This document shows positions 37,048 through 46,903 of a DNA stretch of 64,000 nt, piece after piece. Each line of letters starts with the position of its first letter. Position 1 is the stretch's first letter. Both the position numbers and the translations under genes were made by a program. The stretch is from Clostridia bacterium (GTDB lineage: Bacteria > Bacillota > Clostridia > Oscillospirales > Acutalibacteraceae), in assembly GCA_017624675.1 (NCBI GenBank), contig JAGAMO010000002.1:96425-160424 (forward strand), in the 5' to 3' direction. The notes beneath the pieces were generated by a model, which saw nothing but the letters and a program-made list of their open reading frames with translations, did no database searches and was not told the DNA's origin.

Positions 37048-37428
37048 CTATTCATTTTTTACATCCGCCCTTTCTTTACAACAGCGTTTGTTTTGTGGGC
37101 AATTACATAGACCGAACAGTTCTTCATATTTTTGAAAGAAACTACAATCAGAGCAACTACTGTCTTCATCGTTTTTTCCGTTATAGAATTCACATACATT
37201 TTGCATTTCTGTCGCTATAGGAATCCCTTCAGCCGTATAATGCGGTTCTTTGATAAAGTCCGGATAAATCGGTATTGGGTCATTAAACGGACTTTCTCTC
37301 TCAAAGCTTTCGTAATAACCATATAATAATCTAAATGTTTTACCGAAGATGGTTACTTCCTTATATAAGTCGCCCTCTTTGGGTGTAGGCGATTGTTCCA
37401 CGCCTTGCATTAAAACCTTTGTTAACAT
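37048..37428 (-). CDS. Small Cys-rich protein of unknown function upstream of the surface protein
   Basis: The 126-residue protein starts at ATG 37428 with AAAGGAG upstream. The last 35 residues hold seven cysteines (CEFYNG, CSDC, CNC, CC), which suggests metal binding. There is no signal peptide or membrane helix, so it is probably cytoplasmic. It ends 64 bp before the surface-protein gene and is likely in the same transcript. No family was recognised. Confidence 0.65.
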   Translation of the reverse strand: MLTKVLMQGVEQSPTPKEGDLYKEVTIFGKTFRLLYGYYESFERESPFNDPIPIYPDFIKEPHYTAEGIPIATEMQNVCEFYNGKNDEDSSCSDCSFFQKYEELFGLCNCPQNKRCCKERADVKNE

Positions 37429-37451
37429 ATTGGCTCCTTTCTGTCTTAAGG

Positions 37452-37499
37452 CAAAAAGAAAAATCTGCCATACCATTTGTTAATAATAGTATAGCAGAT
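37452..37499 (-). terminator. Terminator or attenuator between the regulator gene and the surface-protein genes
   Basis: Minus-strand ATCTGCTATAC / GTATGGCAGAT (37499-37463), an 11-bp stem with one G-U pair, is followed by TTTTTCTTTTT. It lies just ahead of the ribosome binding site of the 126-residue gene. Confidence 0.65.
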
Positions 37500-37586
37500 A
37501 TTTTTTTAGTTTAGTATATCCAAAAACAAAATTTTTAGTCATATTTTTTAGGGTGTACTATGTCCTTTTTTAAATAAAAGTGGCTA

Positions 37587-38834
37587 TTATAGAATTGCGG
37601 CAAAATTTTCTCTTGACATTCCTGTCTTATTAGAAACATTAGTAACAGCTTGTTTTACTGCAGATATTGACATATTAAGTGTTTCGGCTATTTGACTGTT
37701 TTTGAAACCGAAGGCCGCCAACTTTGCCACTTCGCGTTCTTTTGGTGACAGAGTTGTTGCCAGTTTCTTGCCGCGAACAGAGCCGCTGAGTTTTGTCCAA
37801 CCCGCCATATAAACATTATATAAATCACGAACTATATACCATACTTCAATATCTATTCTAGATATTCTTTGTTCCAAAAGAGCGCCTAAGGTACGCCCGT
37901 ATTCAGCTAAAATTCCAAACAGCTTATCCGGCAAAGCAAGTGCTAATGCATGGTCAATATGGTAGATTGCTTGCTTGTTGTTGCCGGCGGTATGATAAAT
38001 AGCAGCACAAGTCATTCGCAGATAGATTTCCGCAATGATTGAATTATCTACAACAGCCTGTGAAATCATAGGCTCTATGGTATTCGGTATCATAGTCAAA
38101 AGTGACAGACCTTGCATACCCTGTAACTCGAGCTGTTTTGTAGCAAGAGCGTAACCAATCGCATAGAGATACTTAGCGTAGAACACTTTAGCCGCAGGAA
38201 GAGCATCCTTATGCAAAGGCTCGAAACGGCCTAATTTAAACCATTCAGGAAAAGAAGAAACATCGTATAAAATGCTGTCAATAGCTGTTATTGAAAAGGC
38301 CATAATATCACGGTCTGCTTCTGATTTTGCAGGCGCTTCTGCTATATGTATTTTCGCTTGACGCCACATATTAAGGTCGCCGCGCCAAATAGCGCACAGT
38401 CCCAAAAGCATACCCGCCGATATAACTGCATAAAAGCCTGAATGTTTATGAAGCAGATAATATGCACTGTCATAAACTTCGTCAATATTTCCTTTAGAAT
38501 AGGCTATTTCAGCACTCAAAAGAATTTGCGCTTCGGGATTACTTTCAAGTGCGGCTATACTTTTTTCGGCATTACCGGCAACGCTATACAAATCGGTCAT
38601 ATGCAAAAAAGGAGTCTTTCTCGGCATAGGCATATCTTTTTCTAATAAGGAAGCTATATTATTCTTACTTGCTTTTGTTCTACCATCAATAGGCTTTTGC
38701 GTAGTTTTGGGAATCATCCATGCTTTGCCAAAGCGAGTGGCACCTTCAACCTTTCCATTAGCACATAATGTTTGTAGTCGTCTTGGAGAAATCCCCCATT
38801 TTTCAGCAGTTTCAGTTATATTTAAATACTCCAT
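37587..38834 (-). CDS. Regulator with excisionase-like N-terminal and LuxR-type C-terminal DNA-binding domains
   Basis: The 415-residue protein begins with a winged MerR/excisionase-like helix-turn-helix (about 1-50: ITETAEKWGISPRRLQ, GATRFGKAWMIP), continues with a helical TPR-like middle (about 75-330), and ends with a LuxR-type helix-turn-helix (about 362-415: LSPKEREVAKLAAFG, AETLNMSISAVKQ). Two different DNA-binding ends on one regulator is unusual. The start at ATG 38834 has an AGAAGGG site. Its promoter is flanked by an inverted repeat. It lies upstream of the surface-protein genes on the same strand and is their likely controller, which is inference. Confidence 0.8.
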   Translation of the reverse strand: MEYLNITETAEKWGISPRRLQTLCANGKVEGATRFGKAWMIPKTTQKPIDGRTKASKNNIASLLEKDMPMPRKTPFLHMTDLYSVAGNAEKSIAALESNPEAQILLSAEIAYSKGNIDEVYDSAYYLLHKHSGFYAVISAGMLLGLCAIWRGDLNMWRQAKIHIAEAPAKSEADRDIMAFSITAIDSILYDVSSFPEWFKLGRFEPLHKDALPAAKVFYAKYLYAIGYALATKQLELQGMQGLSLLTMIPNTIEPMISQAVVDNSIIAEIYLRMTCAAIYHTAGNNKQAIYHIDHALALALPDKLFGILAEYGRTLGALLEQRISRIDIEVWYIVRDLYNVYMAGWTKLSGSVRGKKLATTLSPKEREVAKLAAFGFKNSQIAETLNMSISAVKQAVTNVSNKTGMSRENFAAIL

Positions 38835-38860
38835 ACAATAGCCCTTCTGACACAAAACAT

Positions 38861-38915
38861 ATTATTCGCAAATACGCTTATTACAACCTCATTATACAGC
38901 GTTTTAACGAATAAT
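38861..38915. promoter_or_regulatory. Inverted repeat around the regulator promoter (candidate operator)
   Basis: ATTATTCG (38861-38868) and CGAATAAT (38908-38915) are perfect 8-bp inverted arms that flank the -10 box; the second arm touches the -35. Confidence 0.45.
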
Positions 38916-38919
38916 GCAA
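38891..38919 (-). promoter_or_regulatory. Promoter of the LuxR-type regulator gene
   Basis: Minus-strand TTGCAT (38919-38914), 17-bp spacer and TATAAT (38896-38891). Confidence 0.65.
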
Positions 38920-38966
38920 TATTTTTCTTCGTGCACATTTTATTTCTAAAATAATCCTAATATATA

Positions 38967-39008
38967 GATAAAAAACACCAAAAACGCTTAGGCTTTCTTG
39001 GTGTTTTT
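38967..39008 (-). terminator. Terminator after the DUF1015 gene
   Basis: Minus-strand AAAAACACCAA (39008-38998) pairs with TTGGTGTTTTT (38981-38971), followed by further T residues. Confidence 0.8.
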
Positions 39009-39015
39009 CTCAACT

Positions 39016-40206
39016 TTATTTTATTTTTCTTGCCTCTAAATAAAATCTCTTATCATCAGCAGTACCCATTGAAAATGTCTTGCGAGGCAGTGAACCGTCA
39101 GCCGAAACGGCGGGGAACAAATCCGCTTTTCCCATACCGTCAAATATAAAGCCCAGTGTATCAGGCTTTAAAGCCAACTTTTCGGTATTAGAAATTCCGT
39201 GGATATAGTCAACCTCAACTTCGGGATTACTCTTTATGTAATTATCTAAGAATTTCTGTAAATCAGCCACAGCCAAATGAGCGTTAGCTTTAACGCTGAT
39301 TTCTTTCTTATTCTCGCCCCAAACACAGGTGTATTTGTGGCAGTTTCCACTATTACACTCGCCGCCCATTGCAGTCACAAACTCGTTTATAAGTTTCTCG
39401 GGCTGAACACCGAAAACAATTCTGTAAATAGGCTCAAACTCCAAAGAGTTATCGTGAATATTTACTACCTCAACAAGGGCATAACGGCTTCCACTGTGGT
39501 TTTTATAGCATTCCTTAGCGGTAGCAAGTGAGTGATTTCCGTCACCCACAGCAAAAAGAAGTCCGTTGTTCTCCTCTTTAAGCTCAGCTAAAACCTTGTT
39601 TATATCGTCAGTTTTGCTCTCGGGAATTTTATAACCCTTAATAGCACCTGCGTTTTGCATAAGTTCAAAGTCATAAAGCTTCTCGAAAGAATTACTGGTT
39701 TCAAGCAAAGGCTCAATAAGGCTTCTTTTGGGGTCGTTTATGAGCAACATTACATGAGGGAGCTCCAGGGGTGCATCCTTACGAATTTCAACTCTTGGAG
39801 GAATTCTCTCAACAACGGTCGCCTCGGTTGCACGGGTGAGGGTGTCAGCACCCTTTTCGTAGCTGTATTCCTCTAAATCAATAAGACCCACAATACCTGT
39901 TCTTACCTTGCCGTTGTTTAAAGTGCGAACGGTTAAAATTAATGTGTTTTCAAAGGTATCAAACACATCGCCCTTAAGGTAAGCCTCCATATTGCTATTG
40001 ATTTTGGCTATTCTTCCACTATTATCCTTTGAAAGATACACCTCAGGCAAAACAATATTCAGCGCTGACGGGGTATCCCCTACATTAGCCTCGGTTTCTG
40101 CCCAATATTCAGGCTCACTGGTATATTGGTCACAAGCGATAACCGACCATTTGTCGAAATCTTTTTTGGGAAGTAAAATGTCAGCGGGGGTTAAAAATTT
40201 TTGCAT
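39016..40206 (-). CDS. DUF1015 family protein
   Basis: The 396-residue soluble protein shows the DUF1015 layout: N-terminal DKWSVIACDQYTSEPEYW, a middle AVGDGNHSLATAKECY segment and a C-terminal GFIFDGMGKADLFPAVSADGSLPRK part, shortened here to PAVSADGSLPRKTFSMG. The GDGNHS stretch recalls ParB-type CTPase/nuclease folds (GxxRxxA-like), but the activity is not established. ATG 40206 with AGGTGA upstream is preferred to a GTG nine bases earlier. It follows the lipoprotein gene by 9 bp. Confidence 0.85.
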   Translation of the reverse strand: MQKFLTPADILLPKKDFDKWSVIACDQYTSEPEYWAETEANVGDTPSALNIVLPEVYLSKDNSGRIAKINSNMEAYLKGDVFDTFENTLILTVRTLNNGKVRTGIVGLIDLEEYSYEKGADTLTRATEATVVERIPPRVEIRKDAPLELPHVMLLINDPKRSLIEPLLETSNSFEKLYDFELMQNAGAIKGYKIPESKTDDINKVLAELKEENNGLLFAVGDGNHSLATAKECYKNHSGSRYALVEVVNIHDNSLEFEPIYRIVFGVQPEKLINEFVTAMGGECNSGNCHKYTCVWGENKKEISVKANAHLAVADLQKFLDNYIKSNPEVEVDYIHGISNTEKLALKPDTLGFIFDGMGKADLFPAVSADGSLPRKTFSMGTADDKRFYLEARKIK

Positions 40207-40215
40207 TAAAGTCAC

Positions 40216-40947
40216 CTATTTATAGAAAGAAAATTCTATTGCAGTAATATTATCATCTATAGGGTTAATGTAAACAGTAATACCGTTTCTGCGGTCGCGT
40301 TTGGTTATAAAATAATCCAGATAATAACTGTTTTCACTCACAGCGTAGAAATGGGAAGGTGTTCCCAAGGTATTGATAATATCGGTAATAGCCATATTAT
40401 TGGTTATTCCGTTGATATTAAAGGGCGTGTAATTTGCACTGTCAATATAAAAATCATTATCAATTCTGAACTTTACAATATAGCATTTTGAAAGTTTAAC
40501 AGAAGAACGGGATGAATTATAAAGCTGTGCGGTTACCTTAAGCCCCTTTTCATTTTCCAAAACAACAGTAATGGTTTCATAAGCGAAAACCAAAGAATTT
40601 TCGTTGTATTCATTTCCATCACAAAGATGCCATCCAAGTTCGCTCATATCGCTAAGCTTTGAAGGCACAGGCAGTTCTTCATCTGCATAAGTAGCATCAA
40701 TTTCAAACTTTTTGCCCAAATAAATCTGAGCGTAATTTTCCTCATCAAAAAGGCTGATATCAAAGTAGTTAGACATTACTCTATCAGAGGACATAATTTT
40801 AGTTTCCTCTATATCCTGAGTTTCTTCCTCGACGGTCTCCTGCTTTTCGGAAACACCGTAATCAGGGTCAACATCATTACACGCAGAAAGGCCGAATACC
40901 AATATCATAGAGATGAGAAGTGATAATATTTTTTTAAAGTTTCTCAT
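40216..40947 (-). CDS. Predicted lipoprotein of unknown function
   Basis: The 243-residue protein has a lipoprotein signal with lipobox LSAC, giving lipidated Cys23, then an acidic linker (EETQDIEETK) and a beta-rich domain. No family was recognised. It has its own promoter and is followed 9 bp later by the DUF1015 gene. Confidence 0.75.
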   Translation of the reverse strand: MRNFKKILSLLISMILVFGLSACNDVDPDYGVSEKQETVEEETQDIEETKIMSSDRVMSNYFDISLFDEENYAQIYLGKKFEIDATYADEELPVPSKLSDMSELGWHLCDGNEYNENSLVFAYETITVVLENEKGLKVTAQLYNSSRSSVKLSKCYIVKFRIDNDFYIDSANYTPFNINGITNNMAITDIINTLGTPSHFYAVSENSYYLDYFITKRDRRNGITVYINPIDDNITAIEFSFYK

Positions 40948-40977
40948 GCTAAGTTTCTCCTTTAAGTTACTACTTAT

Positions 40978-41006
40978 ATTGTATAATTTATCCCTTAAAA
41001 AGTCAA
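40978..41006 (-). promoter_or_regulatory. Promoter of the lipoprotein-DUF1015 operon
   Basis: Minus-strand TTGACT (41006-41001), 17-bp spacer and TACAAT (40983-40978). Confidence 0.7.
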
Positions 41007-41017
41007 TAAAAACACAC

Positions 41018-41944
41018 TTAGTAGCCGCAGTTTGTCAAAAAATCCCTTAACTGATTAGTTATTTCGTTCTCATCCACCAAAAAGCTCATTCCGTGATAGG
41101 CCTTTTCCACCGTTACAATACGGGATTTTTCATCACATACAGCAAATGCCTCTTTAGACATTTCGCAAGGTACAAAAGTATCCGCCTCGCCGTGAATGAA
41201 TATTATAGGTAATTCGCATTTTTCAAGGCTTTTAAGTGTTGATACACCTTTAATAGAAAAGCCTCCAAAAATGCGGCAAAACGCGTTTAAAAATGGAATA
41301 AATATATCTGCTTTAATCTTTAAAAAGTTTTTAGCCACTGTCTTTATAATTTCCACAGGTGAGGTATATCCGCAATCAGCAACCACCGCCTTGACATTTT
41401 CAGGTAGCTTCATTCCCGCTGCCAAAAGCACCGTTGTGGCTCCCATAGACATTCCGCCAATGAGTATTTTCTCGGGTGAATATTTTTTATTTACAAAATC
41501 TATCCAAGAAACAACATCGCGGCTTTCTTTGACGCCAAAGGTTATAAGTCTGCCCTCGCTTCTGCCGTGTGCCCGTTGATCCACAAGCAAAACATTAAAG
41601 CCTAAATCGGTATATAACTTTAACGCACAGGAAAAATCCCTTGAAGACGAGGAACGGTAACCGTGAAACAAAATAACTGTATTCGTTTTTCCGTTGTCGA
41701 AATATCTAGCTTTTAGACATAACTTATCAAAGCTATAGGTTTCAACCCATTTACAGGGTGTGGAATTTATATGTTCAATTCCCTTTCCTACAGCCTCTTT
41801 AAACTCTCCCAAAACACTGTTACACGGGTCATTTACATCGTCAAAATTTCCTATATTCATTTTAACAAATGTGATACGAAAGAAATAAAGCATCACCAAA
41901 AGAAAAATAAGTATTAAAACCAAAAAAACTATCAAAACCGCCAT
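41018..41944 (-). CDS. Membrane-anchored alpha/beta hydrolase
   Basis: The 308-residue protein has an N-terminal membrane helix (1-22) and an alpha/beta-hydrolase domain: oxyanion HGYRSS, VDQRAHGRSEG, nucleophile Ser166 in GGMSMGA, Asp in HGEADTFVP and His in AYHGMS. The order matches the BAAT/FrsA-like serine hydrolases common in Firmicutes. The substrate is unknown. It lies 19 bp after DUF1622. Confidence 0.85.
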   Translation of the reverse strand: MAVLIVFLVLILIFLLVMLYFFRITFVKMNIGNFDDVNDPCNSVLGEFKEAVGKGIEHINSTPCKWVETYSFDKLCLKARYFDNGKTNTVILFHGYRSSSSRDFSCALKLYTDLGFNVLLVDQRAHGRSEGRLITFGVKESRDVVSWIDFVNKKYSPEKILIGGMSMGATTVLLAAGMKLPENVKAVVADCGYTSPVEIIKTVAKNFLKIKADIFIPFLNAFCRIFGGFSIKGVSTLKSLEKCELPIIFIHGEADTFVPCEMSKEAFAVCDEKSRIVTVEKAYHGMSFLVDENEITNQLRDFLTNCGY

Positions 41945-41963
41945 AAATTCACCTGAAAATCAA

Positions 41964-42299
41964 TTATTCATCTTTGCTATGCTTCATTTCAAAATGAATA
42001 AGCACACTTAAAATTGCTCTTAGCAAAATAACAGCGCCCAAAACCAAAAGCTCACTCATTTCTCTAATTAAAACAGTTTTGAGTATCTCTGCCGCCATTT
42101 TAAATTCAAGACCGGCTGCCAAACCCTCTGAAAAAGAATACATAAAGTTAAGCTTTTTATGAGTTACCATATCCTTTATATATTCCCAAAAAGCCGAAAT
42201 GCCACTCCAGCTTACAACGACAATACCCATAATCTCAAGAAGACTAATTATATAAGGTAATCCCGTTTCAACAATTGTTTCTAATATATTATTATGCAT
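41964..42299 (-). CDS. DUF1622 family membrane protein
   Basis: The 111-residue protein has a first membrane helix (about 12-35), a loop with a conserved-looking FSEGLAAGLEFKMAAEILKT segment given here as GLAAGLEFKMAAEILKT, and a second helix (about 82-101). This matches DUF1622, a small membrane family of unknown function. It starts the short operon with the alpha/beta hydrolase. Confidence 0.8.
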   Translation of the reverse strand: MHNNILETIVETGLPYIISLLEIMGIVVVSWSGISAFWEYIKDMVTHKKLNFMYSFSEGLAAGLEFKMAAEILKTVLIREMSELLVLGAVILLRAILSVLIHFEMKHSKDE

Positions 42300-42347
42300 A
42301 TTAAAGACCCTCCTTACTATTGTAGCAATTTTTCAGCCTATAATACT

Positions 42348-42380
42348 AAAAAAAGGAGAAACCCTTGCGAGTTTCTCCCT
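42348..42380 (-). terminator. Terminator of the str operon after tuf
   Basis: Minus-strand GGAGAAAC (42378-42371) and GTTTCTCC (42362-42355) with a long T run after it. Confidence 0.9.
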
Positions 42381-42393
42381 TAACAATTAGAAA

Positions 42394-43596
42394 TTATTCG
42401 TTGATAGCGGTAACAACACCGGAACCAACAGTACGACCACCTTCACGGATAGCGAAGCGGAGACCCTCTTCGATAGCGATAGGAGTGATAAGCTCAACGT
42501 CCATCTCTACGTTATCGCCAGGCATGCACATCTCTGTGCCAGCAGGAAGGGTGATAACACCGGTAACGTCAGTAGTTCTGAAGTAGAACTGAGGACGGTA
42601 GTTGTTGAAGAAAGGAGTATGACGTCCACCCTCTTCTTTGCTTAAAACGTAAACCTGACCATGGAACTTGGTGTGGGGGTTGATAGAGCCGGGTTTGCAA
42701 AGAACCTGACCACGCTCAATCTCGTCACGGCCAATACCACGGAGAAGAGCACCAACGTTATCGCCAGCCTCACAGTATGTGAGAGTCTTGCGGAACATTT
42801 CCATAGAGGTAACAACTGTCTTAGCACGCTCTTCGGTAAGACCGATGATTTCAACTTCGTCGCCTGCGTTTAATTGACCACGCTCAACACGGCCGGTAAC
42901 AACGGTACCACGACCGGAAATGGTCATAACGTCCTCGATAGGCATAAGGAAGGGAAGGTCAGCCTTACGGTCAGGAGTAGGAATGTAGCTGTCAACAGCA
43001 TCCATAAGCTCTTGGATAGGAGCATAAACTGCATCAGAGGGGTCTTTAGAATCACTGTCAAGAGCCTTGAAAGCAGAACCCTTAATGATAGGAGTATCAT
43101 CGCCGGGGAACTCGTACTTGTCAAGAGTCTCACGGATTTCCATCTCAACGAGCTCAAGAAGCTCTTCGTCATCAACAAGGTCAGTCTTGTTCATGAATAC
43201 TACAATGTAAGGAACGCCAACCTGACGAGCAAGGAGTAAGTGCTCCTTAGTCTGAGCCATAGGACCGTCAGTAGAAGCGATAACCAAGATAGCGCCGTCC
43301 ATCTGAGCAGCACCGGTAATCATGTTCTTAACATAGTCAGCGTGTCCAGGACAGTCAACGTGTGCATAGTGACGAGCATCGGTCTCGTACTCAACGTGAG
43401 CGGTATTGATTGTAATACCACGCTCTCTCTCTTCGGGAGCCTTATCGATGTTGGAGTAATCCTCAAAAGAAGCCTGACCCTTAAGGGAGAGGTACTTTGT
43501 GATTGCTGCGGTTAATGTGGTCTTACCATGGTCAACGTGACCAATGGTACCAATGTTTACATGGGGCTTATTTCTTTCAAAAGCCTGCTTTGCCAT
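42394..43596 (-). CDS. tuf: Elongation factor Tu
   Basis: The 400-residue GTPase delivers aminoacyl-tRNA to the ribosome. G1 [10 protein letters not shown]3 DCPGHADY and G4 NKTD are present, as are the beta-barrel domains with [13 protein letters not shown] and RTTDVTG. It is the last gene of the rpsL-rpsG-fusA-tuf operon. Codon choice is strongly biased, as expected. Confidence 0.99.
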   Translation of the reverse strand: MAKQAFERNKPHVNIGTIGHVDHGKTTLTAAITKYLSLKGQASFEDYSNIDKAPEERERGITINTAHVEYETDARHYAHVDCPGHADYVKNMITGAAQMDGAILVIASTDGPMAQTKEHLLLARQVGVPYIVVFMNKTDLVDDEELLELVEMEIRETLDKYEFPGDDTPIIKGSAFKALDSDSKDPSDAVYAPIQELMDAVDSYIPTPDRKADLPFLMPIEDVMTISGRGTVVTGRVERGQLNAGDEVEIIGLTEERAKTVVTSMEMFRKTLTYCEAGDNVGALLRGIGRDEIERGQVLCKPGSINPHTKFHGQVYVLSKEEGGRHTPFFNNYRPQFYFRTTDVTGVITLPAGTEMCMPGDNVEMDVELITPIAIEEGLRFAIREGGRTVGSGVVTAINE

Positions 43597-43682
43597 TGTA
43601 ATTTCCTCCTAAATTGTTTAAATTTTAGTTTAAATATAGTTTACCAAATTTTATACTAAATTTCAAGTAAAACTTGAAAAAA

Positions 43683-45764
43683 TTAGTCTTTCTTAGCGCG
43701 AGTAGCAATAATCTTCTCAGAAATGCTCTTGGGTACTTCCTTGTAGCCGTCAGGCTCCATTACATACTGACCGCGTCCCTGTGTTTTGGAACGAAGGTCG
43801 GTAGCGTAACCGAACATGTCGCCGAGAGGTACTCTTGCATTAATCTGCTTAACGCCTGCTCTGTCCTCAAAGCCTTGGATTTCGCCACGGCGAGAGTTAA
43901 GGTCGCCGATAACGTCGCCCATATACTCTTCAGGAACAAGAACTGTAACCTTCATAATAGGCTCTAAGAGAACGGGATTAGCCTTTCTACAAGCCTCTTT
44001 GAATGCCATAGAACCGGCAATCTTAAACGCCATTTCAGAAGAGTCAACTTCGTGGTAAGAACCGTCGTAAAGTGTTACTTTAACGTCAACTACAGGGTAG
44101 TTAGCAAGTACACCTGCGTTAAGTGAGCCTCTGATACCTGCATCAACAGCGGGGATATATTCCTTAGGAATAGCACCACCGGTTACAGAGTTGATGAACT
44201 CGTAACCTGCACCAGACTCGTTAGGCTCAACAATAATCTTAACGTGACCGTACTGACCGGAACCACCGGACTGACGCTTGTACTTGGTTTCGTGGTCAAT
44301 CTTCTGACGGATTGACTCTTTGTAAGCAACCTGAGGAGCACCAACGTTAGCCTCAACCTTAAACTCACGAAGGAGACGGTCAACGATGATTTCAAGGTGT
44401 AACTCACCCATACCGGCGATAATTGTCTGACCGGTTTCCTCATCGGTGTAAGCCTTGAAGGTGGGGTCTTCTTCAGCAAGTTTTGCAAGGGAAAGACCCA
44501 TCTTTTCCTGACCAGCCTTGGTCTTAGGCTCAATAGCTACACGAATAACGGGCTCGGGGAAGTTCATTGACTCCAAGATAACGGGATGTTTCTCGTCACA
44601 AAGAGTATCACCGGTGGTTGTGTTCTTAAGACCAACAGCAGCGGCAATATCACCTGCATAGCAGGTTTCAATGTCTTCACGGTGGTTAGCGTGCATCTGA
44701 AGAATACGGCCCATACGCTCTTTATTACCCTTTACAGAGTTATAAACGCCTGCACCTGCATCAACAGTACCCGAATATACACGGAAGAAGCAAATCTTAC
44801 CAACGAAGGGGTCGGTAGCAATCTTGAATGCGAGCGCAGAGAAAGGCTCTGTGTCACTAGAATGTCTAACCTCTTCCTCTTCGGTGTCGGGGTTGATACC
44901 CTTAATAGCTTCAACATCAGTAGGAGCGGGCATATAATCAACAACAGCGTCAAGCAAAGGTTGAACGCCCTTGTTTCTGTAAGAAGTACCGCAACAGATG
45001 GGAACCATGCTGTTTGCGATGGTGGATTGACGGATAATCTTCTTGATTTGCTCAGTTGTGGGTTCTTCACCCTCAAAGTATTTCTCCATCAATTCCTCGT
45101 CCTGCTCAACGATGTGCTCGATAAGCTCGGTACGGTATTTGTCAGCCAATTCTTTCATATCATCAGGAATAGGCTCTACTCTAACGTCCTTACCAAGGTC
45201 GTCATAGTACATAATAGCATTCATCTCAACCAAGTCGATGATGCCCTTGAAGGTGTCCTCAGAGCCGATAGGCAACTGAATCGGAACACCGTTACAATTG
45301 AAACGCTCTTTAATCATAGAAAGAACGCGATAGAAGTCAGCACCCATAATGTCCATCTTGTTAACATAAATCATACGGGGTACTCTGTATTCGTCAGCCT
45401 GACGCCATACGGTTTCAGACTGAGGCTCAACACCGCCCTTTGCGCATAAAACGGTTACAGAACCGTCAAGTACGCGGAGTGAACGCTGAACTTCAACGGT
45501 GAAGTCAACGTGTCCGGGAGTGTCGATAATATTGATACGATGGTCTTTCCAGAAACAAGTAGTAGCAGCAGAAGTAATTGTAATACCTCTCTCCTGCTCC
45601 TGCTCCATCCAGTCCATGGTAGCGCCGCCATCATGAGTTTCGCCCATCTTACGGTTAATACCGGTGTAGAAAAGGATACGCTCAGTTGTGGTGGTTTTAC
45701 CTGCGTCAATGTGAGCCATGATACCAATATTTCTTGTCATTTCAAGAGATACTTTTCTTGGCAT
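43683..45764 (-). CDS. fusA: Elongation factor G
   Basis: The 693-residue GTPase drives ribosomal translocation. G1 [14 protein letters not shown]3 DTPGHVDF and G4 NKMD are intact, as are the later domains with [18 protein letters not shown] 45764 with GGAGG upstream gives the normal N-terminus; the ATG 12 bases upstream overlaps the binding site. A small CCGC/GCGG hairpin lies directly ahead of that site. Confidence 0.98.
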   Translation of the reverse strand: MPRKVSLEMTRNIGIMAHIDAGKTTTTERILFYTGINRKMGETHDGGATMDWMEQEQERGITITSAATTCFWKDHRINIIDTPGHVDFTVEVQRSLRVLDGSVTVLCAKGGVEPQSETVWRQADEYRVPRMIYVNKMDIMGADFYRVLSMIKERFNCNGVPIQLPIGSEDTFKGIIDLVEMNAIMYYDDLGKDVRVEPIPDDMKELADKYRTELIEHIVEQDEELMEKYFEGEEPTTEQIKKIIRQSTIANSMVPICCGTSYRNKGVQPLLDAVVDYMPAPTDVEAIKGINPDTEEEEVRHSSDTEPFSALAFKIATDPFVGKICFFRVYSGTVDAGAGVYNSVKGNKERMGRILQMHANHREDIETCYAGDIAAAVGLKNTTTGDTLCDEKHPVILESMNFPEPVIRVAIEPKTKAGQEKMGLSLAKLAEEDPTFKAYTDEETGQTIIAGMGELHLEIIVDRLLREFKVEANVGAPQVAYKESIRQKIDHETKYKRQSGGSGQYGHVKIIVEPNESGAGYEFINSVTGGAIPKEYIPAVDAGIRGSLNAGVLANYPVVDVKVTLYDGSYHEVDSSEMAFKIAGSMAFKEACRKANPVLLEPIMKVTVLVPEEYMGDVIGDLNSRRGEIQGFEDRAGVKQINARVPLGDMFGYATDLRSKTQGRGQYVMEPDGYKEVPKSISEKIIATRAKKD

Positions 45765-45813
45765 ATTAACCTCCAATCCGCATTAAGCGGAAACCAATAA
45801 AATGTGTTTTAAA

Positions 45814-46284
45814 TTACCATCTGTAATGAGCGAACGCTCTGTTTGCTTCTGCCATCTTGTGTGTATCTTCACGCTTCTTAGCGGCGCCGCCGATACCGTT
45901 AACAGCATCTAAAATTTCACCTGCAAGACGCTCCTTCATTGTTCTTTCAGAACGGTTGCGGCTATAAGTGGTGAGCCATCTCAAACCTAAGGTCTGTTTT
46001 CTTTCAGCTCTAACCTCAAAGGGTACCTGGTAGGTGGCACCGCCCTTGCGGACAGCCTTAACCTCTAACTGAGGCATAACATTTTCCATAGCCTGCTCAA
46101 ATACTTCAATGGGGTCTTTACCTGTTTTTTCACTGATAATGTCGAATGCGCCGTAAACAATTTTCTGAGCTACACCCTTCTTACCGTCAAGCATAATGTT
46201 GTTGATAAGGCGAGTAACAATCTTAGAATTGTAAACCGGATCCGCCAATACCTCTCGTTTAGCAATAAAGCCTCTTCTTGGCAC
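45814..46284 (-). CDS. rpsG: 30S ribosomal protein S7
   Basis: With GTG 46284 as start (GGAGG 7 bases upstream) the product is 156 residues, the standard S7 length, beginning [18 protein letters not shown]. Upstream in-frame ATG codons would add non-conserved residues. S7 organises the 3' domain of 16S rRNA and in E. coli represses its own operon. A 130-bp gap with rpsL lies upstream. Confidence 0.97.
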   Translation of the reverse strand: MPRRGFIAKREVLADPVYNSKIVTRLINNIMLDGKKGVAQKIVYGAFDIISEKTGKDPIEVFEQAMENVMPQLEVKAVRKGGATYQVPFEVRAERKQTLGLRWLTTYSRNRSERTMKERLAGEILDAVNGIGGAAKKREDTHKMAEANRAFAHYRW

Positions 46285-46414
46285 TTTGCTTCCCTCCTTC
46301 ATAGTAATGATATCATAGGTACTCGAGTAACTTCCCGTTGCACCAAGCAAAAGGCACATTATATATATAACAGCCACTGCTCGGATTGCAGTAGAAATAT
46401 TCTCAAATCAAAAA
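46285..46414 (-). promoter_or_regulatory. rpsL-rpsG intergenic leader, possible S7 autoregulatory site
   Basis: The 130-bp gap is long for this operon. It contains the stem CTACTGC/GCAGTGG (46394-46374), and the palindromes TACTCGAGTA (46320-46329) and ATGATATCAT (46307-46316) close to the rpsG start. E. coli S7 binds the equivalent gap; function here is inference. Confidence 0.35.
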
Positions 46415-46837
46415 TTACTTCGCACCTGTTTTTGGACGCTTTGCTCCATACTTAGAACGGCTCTGCATTCTGTTTGCAACACCTTGAGTATCAAGAGCAC
46501 CTCTTACGATGTGGTAACGCACACCGGGAAGGTCCTTAACACGTCCGCCACGGATAAGAACAACACTGTGCTCCTGCAAGTTGTGACCGATTCCGGGAAT
46601 GTAAGCTGAAACTTCGATTCCGTTGGAAAGACGTACTCTTGCGATTTTACGGAGAGCAGAGTTAGGCTTCTTAGGTGTGGAAGTCTTAACGGCTGTGCAA
46701 ACGCCGCGCTTCTGGGGAGAATCGTTGTCTGTAGCTTTTCTCTTCATAGAGTTGTAACCCTTTAAAAGAGCGGGAGCCTTAGCCTTCTTCTCAACAGTTT
46801 CACGACCGCTGCGAACCAACTGGTTAAACGTAGGCAC
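46415..46837 (-). CDS. rpsL: 30S ribosomal protein S12
   Basis: The 140-residue protein begins PTFNQLVR and carries [12 protein letters not shown] and the [14 protein letters not shown] loop of the decoding centre. The lysines in these loops are the wild-type, streptomycin-sensitive form. The start is GTG 46837 with AGGAGGTG upstream. It is the first gene of the str operon. Confidence 0.98.
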   Translation of the reverse strand: MPTFNQLVRSGRETVEKKAKAPALLKGYNSMKRKATDNDSPQKRGVCTAVKTSTPKKPNSALRKIARVRLSNGIEVSAYIPGIGHNLQEHSVVLIRGGRVKDLPGVRYHIVRGALDTQGVANRMQSRSKYGAKRPKTGAK

Positions 46838-46903
46838 TGATTATTTCACCTCCTGTTTTTAATATCGCTGCGTGTGATAAGACACAATTCCGCATGCTAA
46901 AAT

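Noticed and set aside
44586-45449. Open frame of 287 codons on the plus strand inside fusA
   Set aside because: It is a shadow of the strongly codon-biased fusA on the other strand, with no protein signature.
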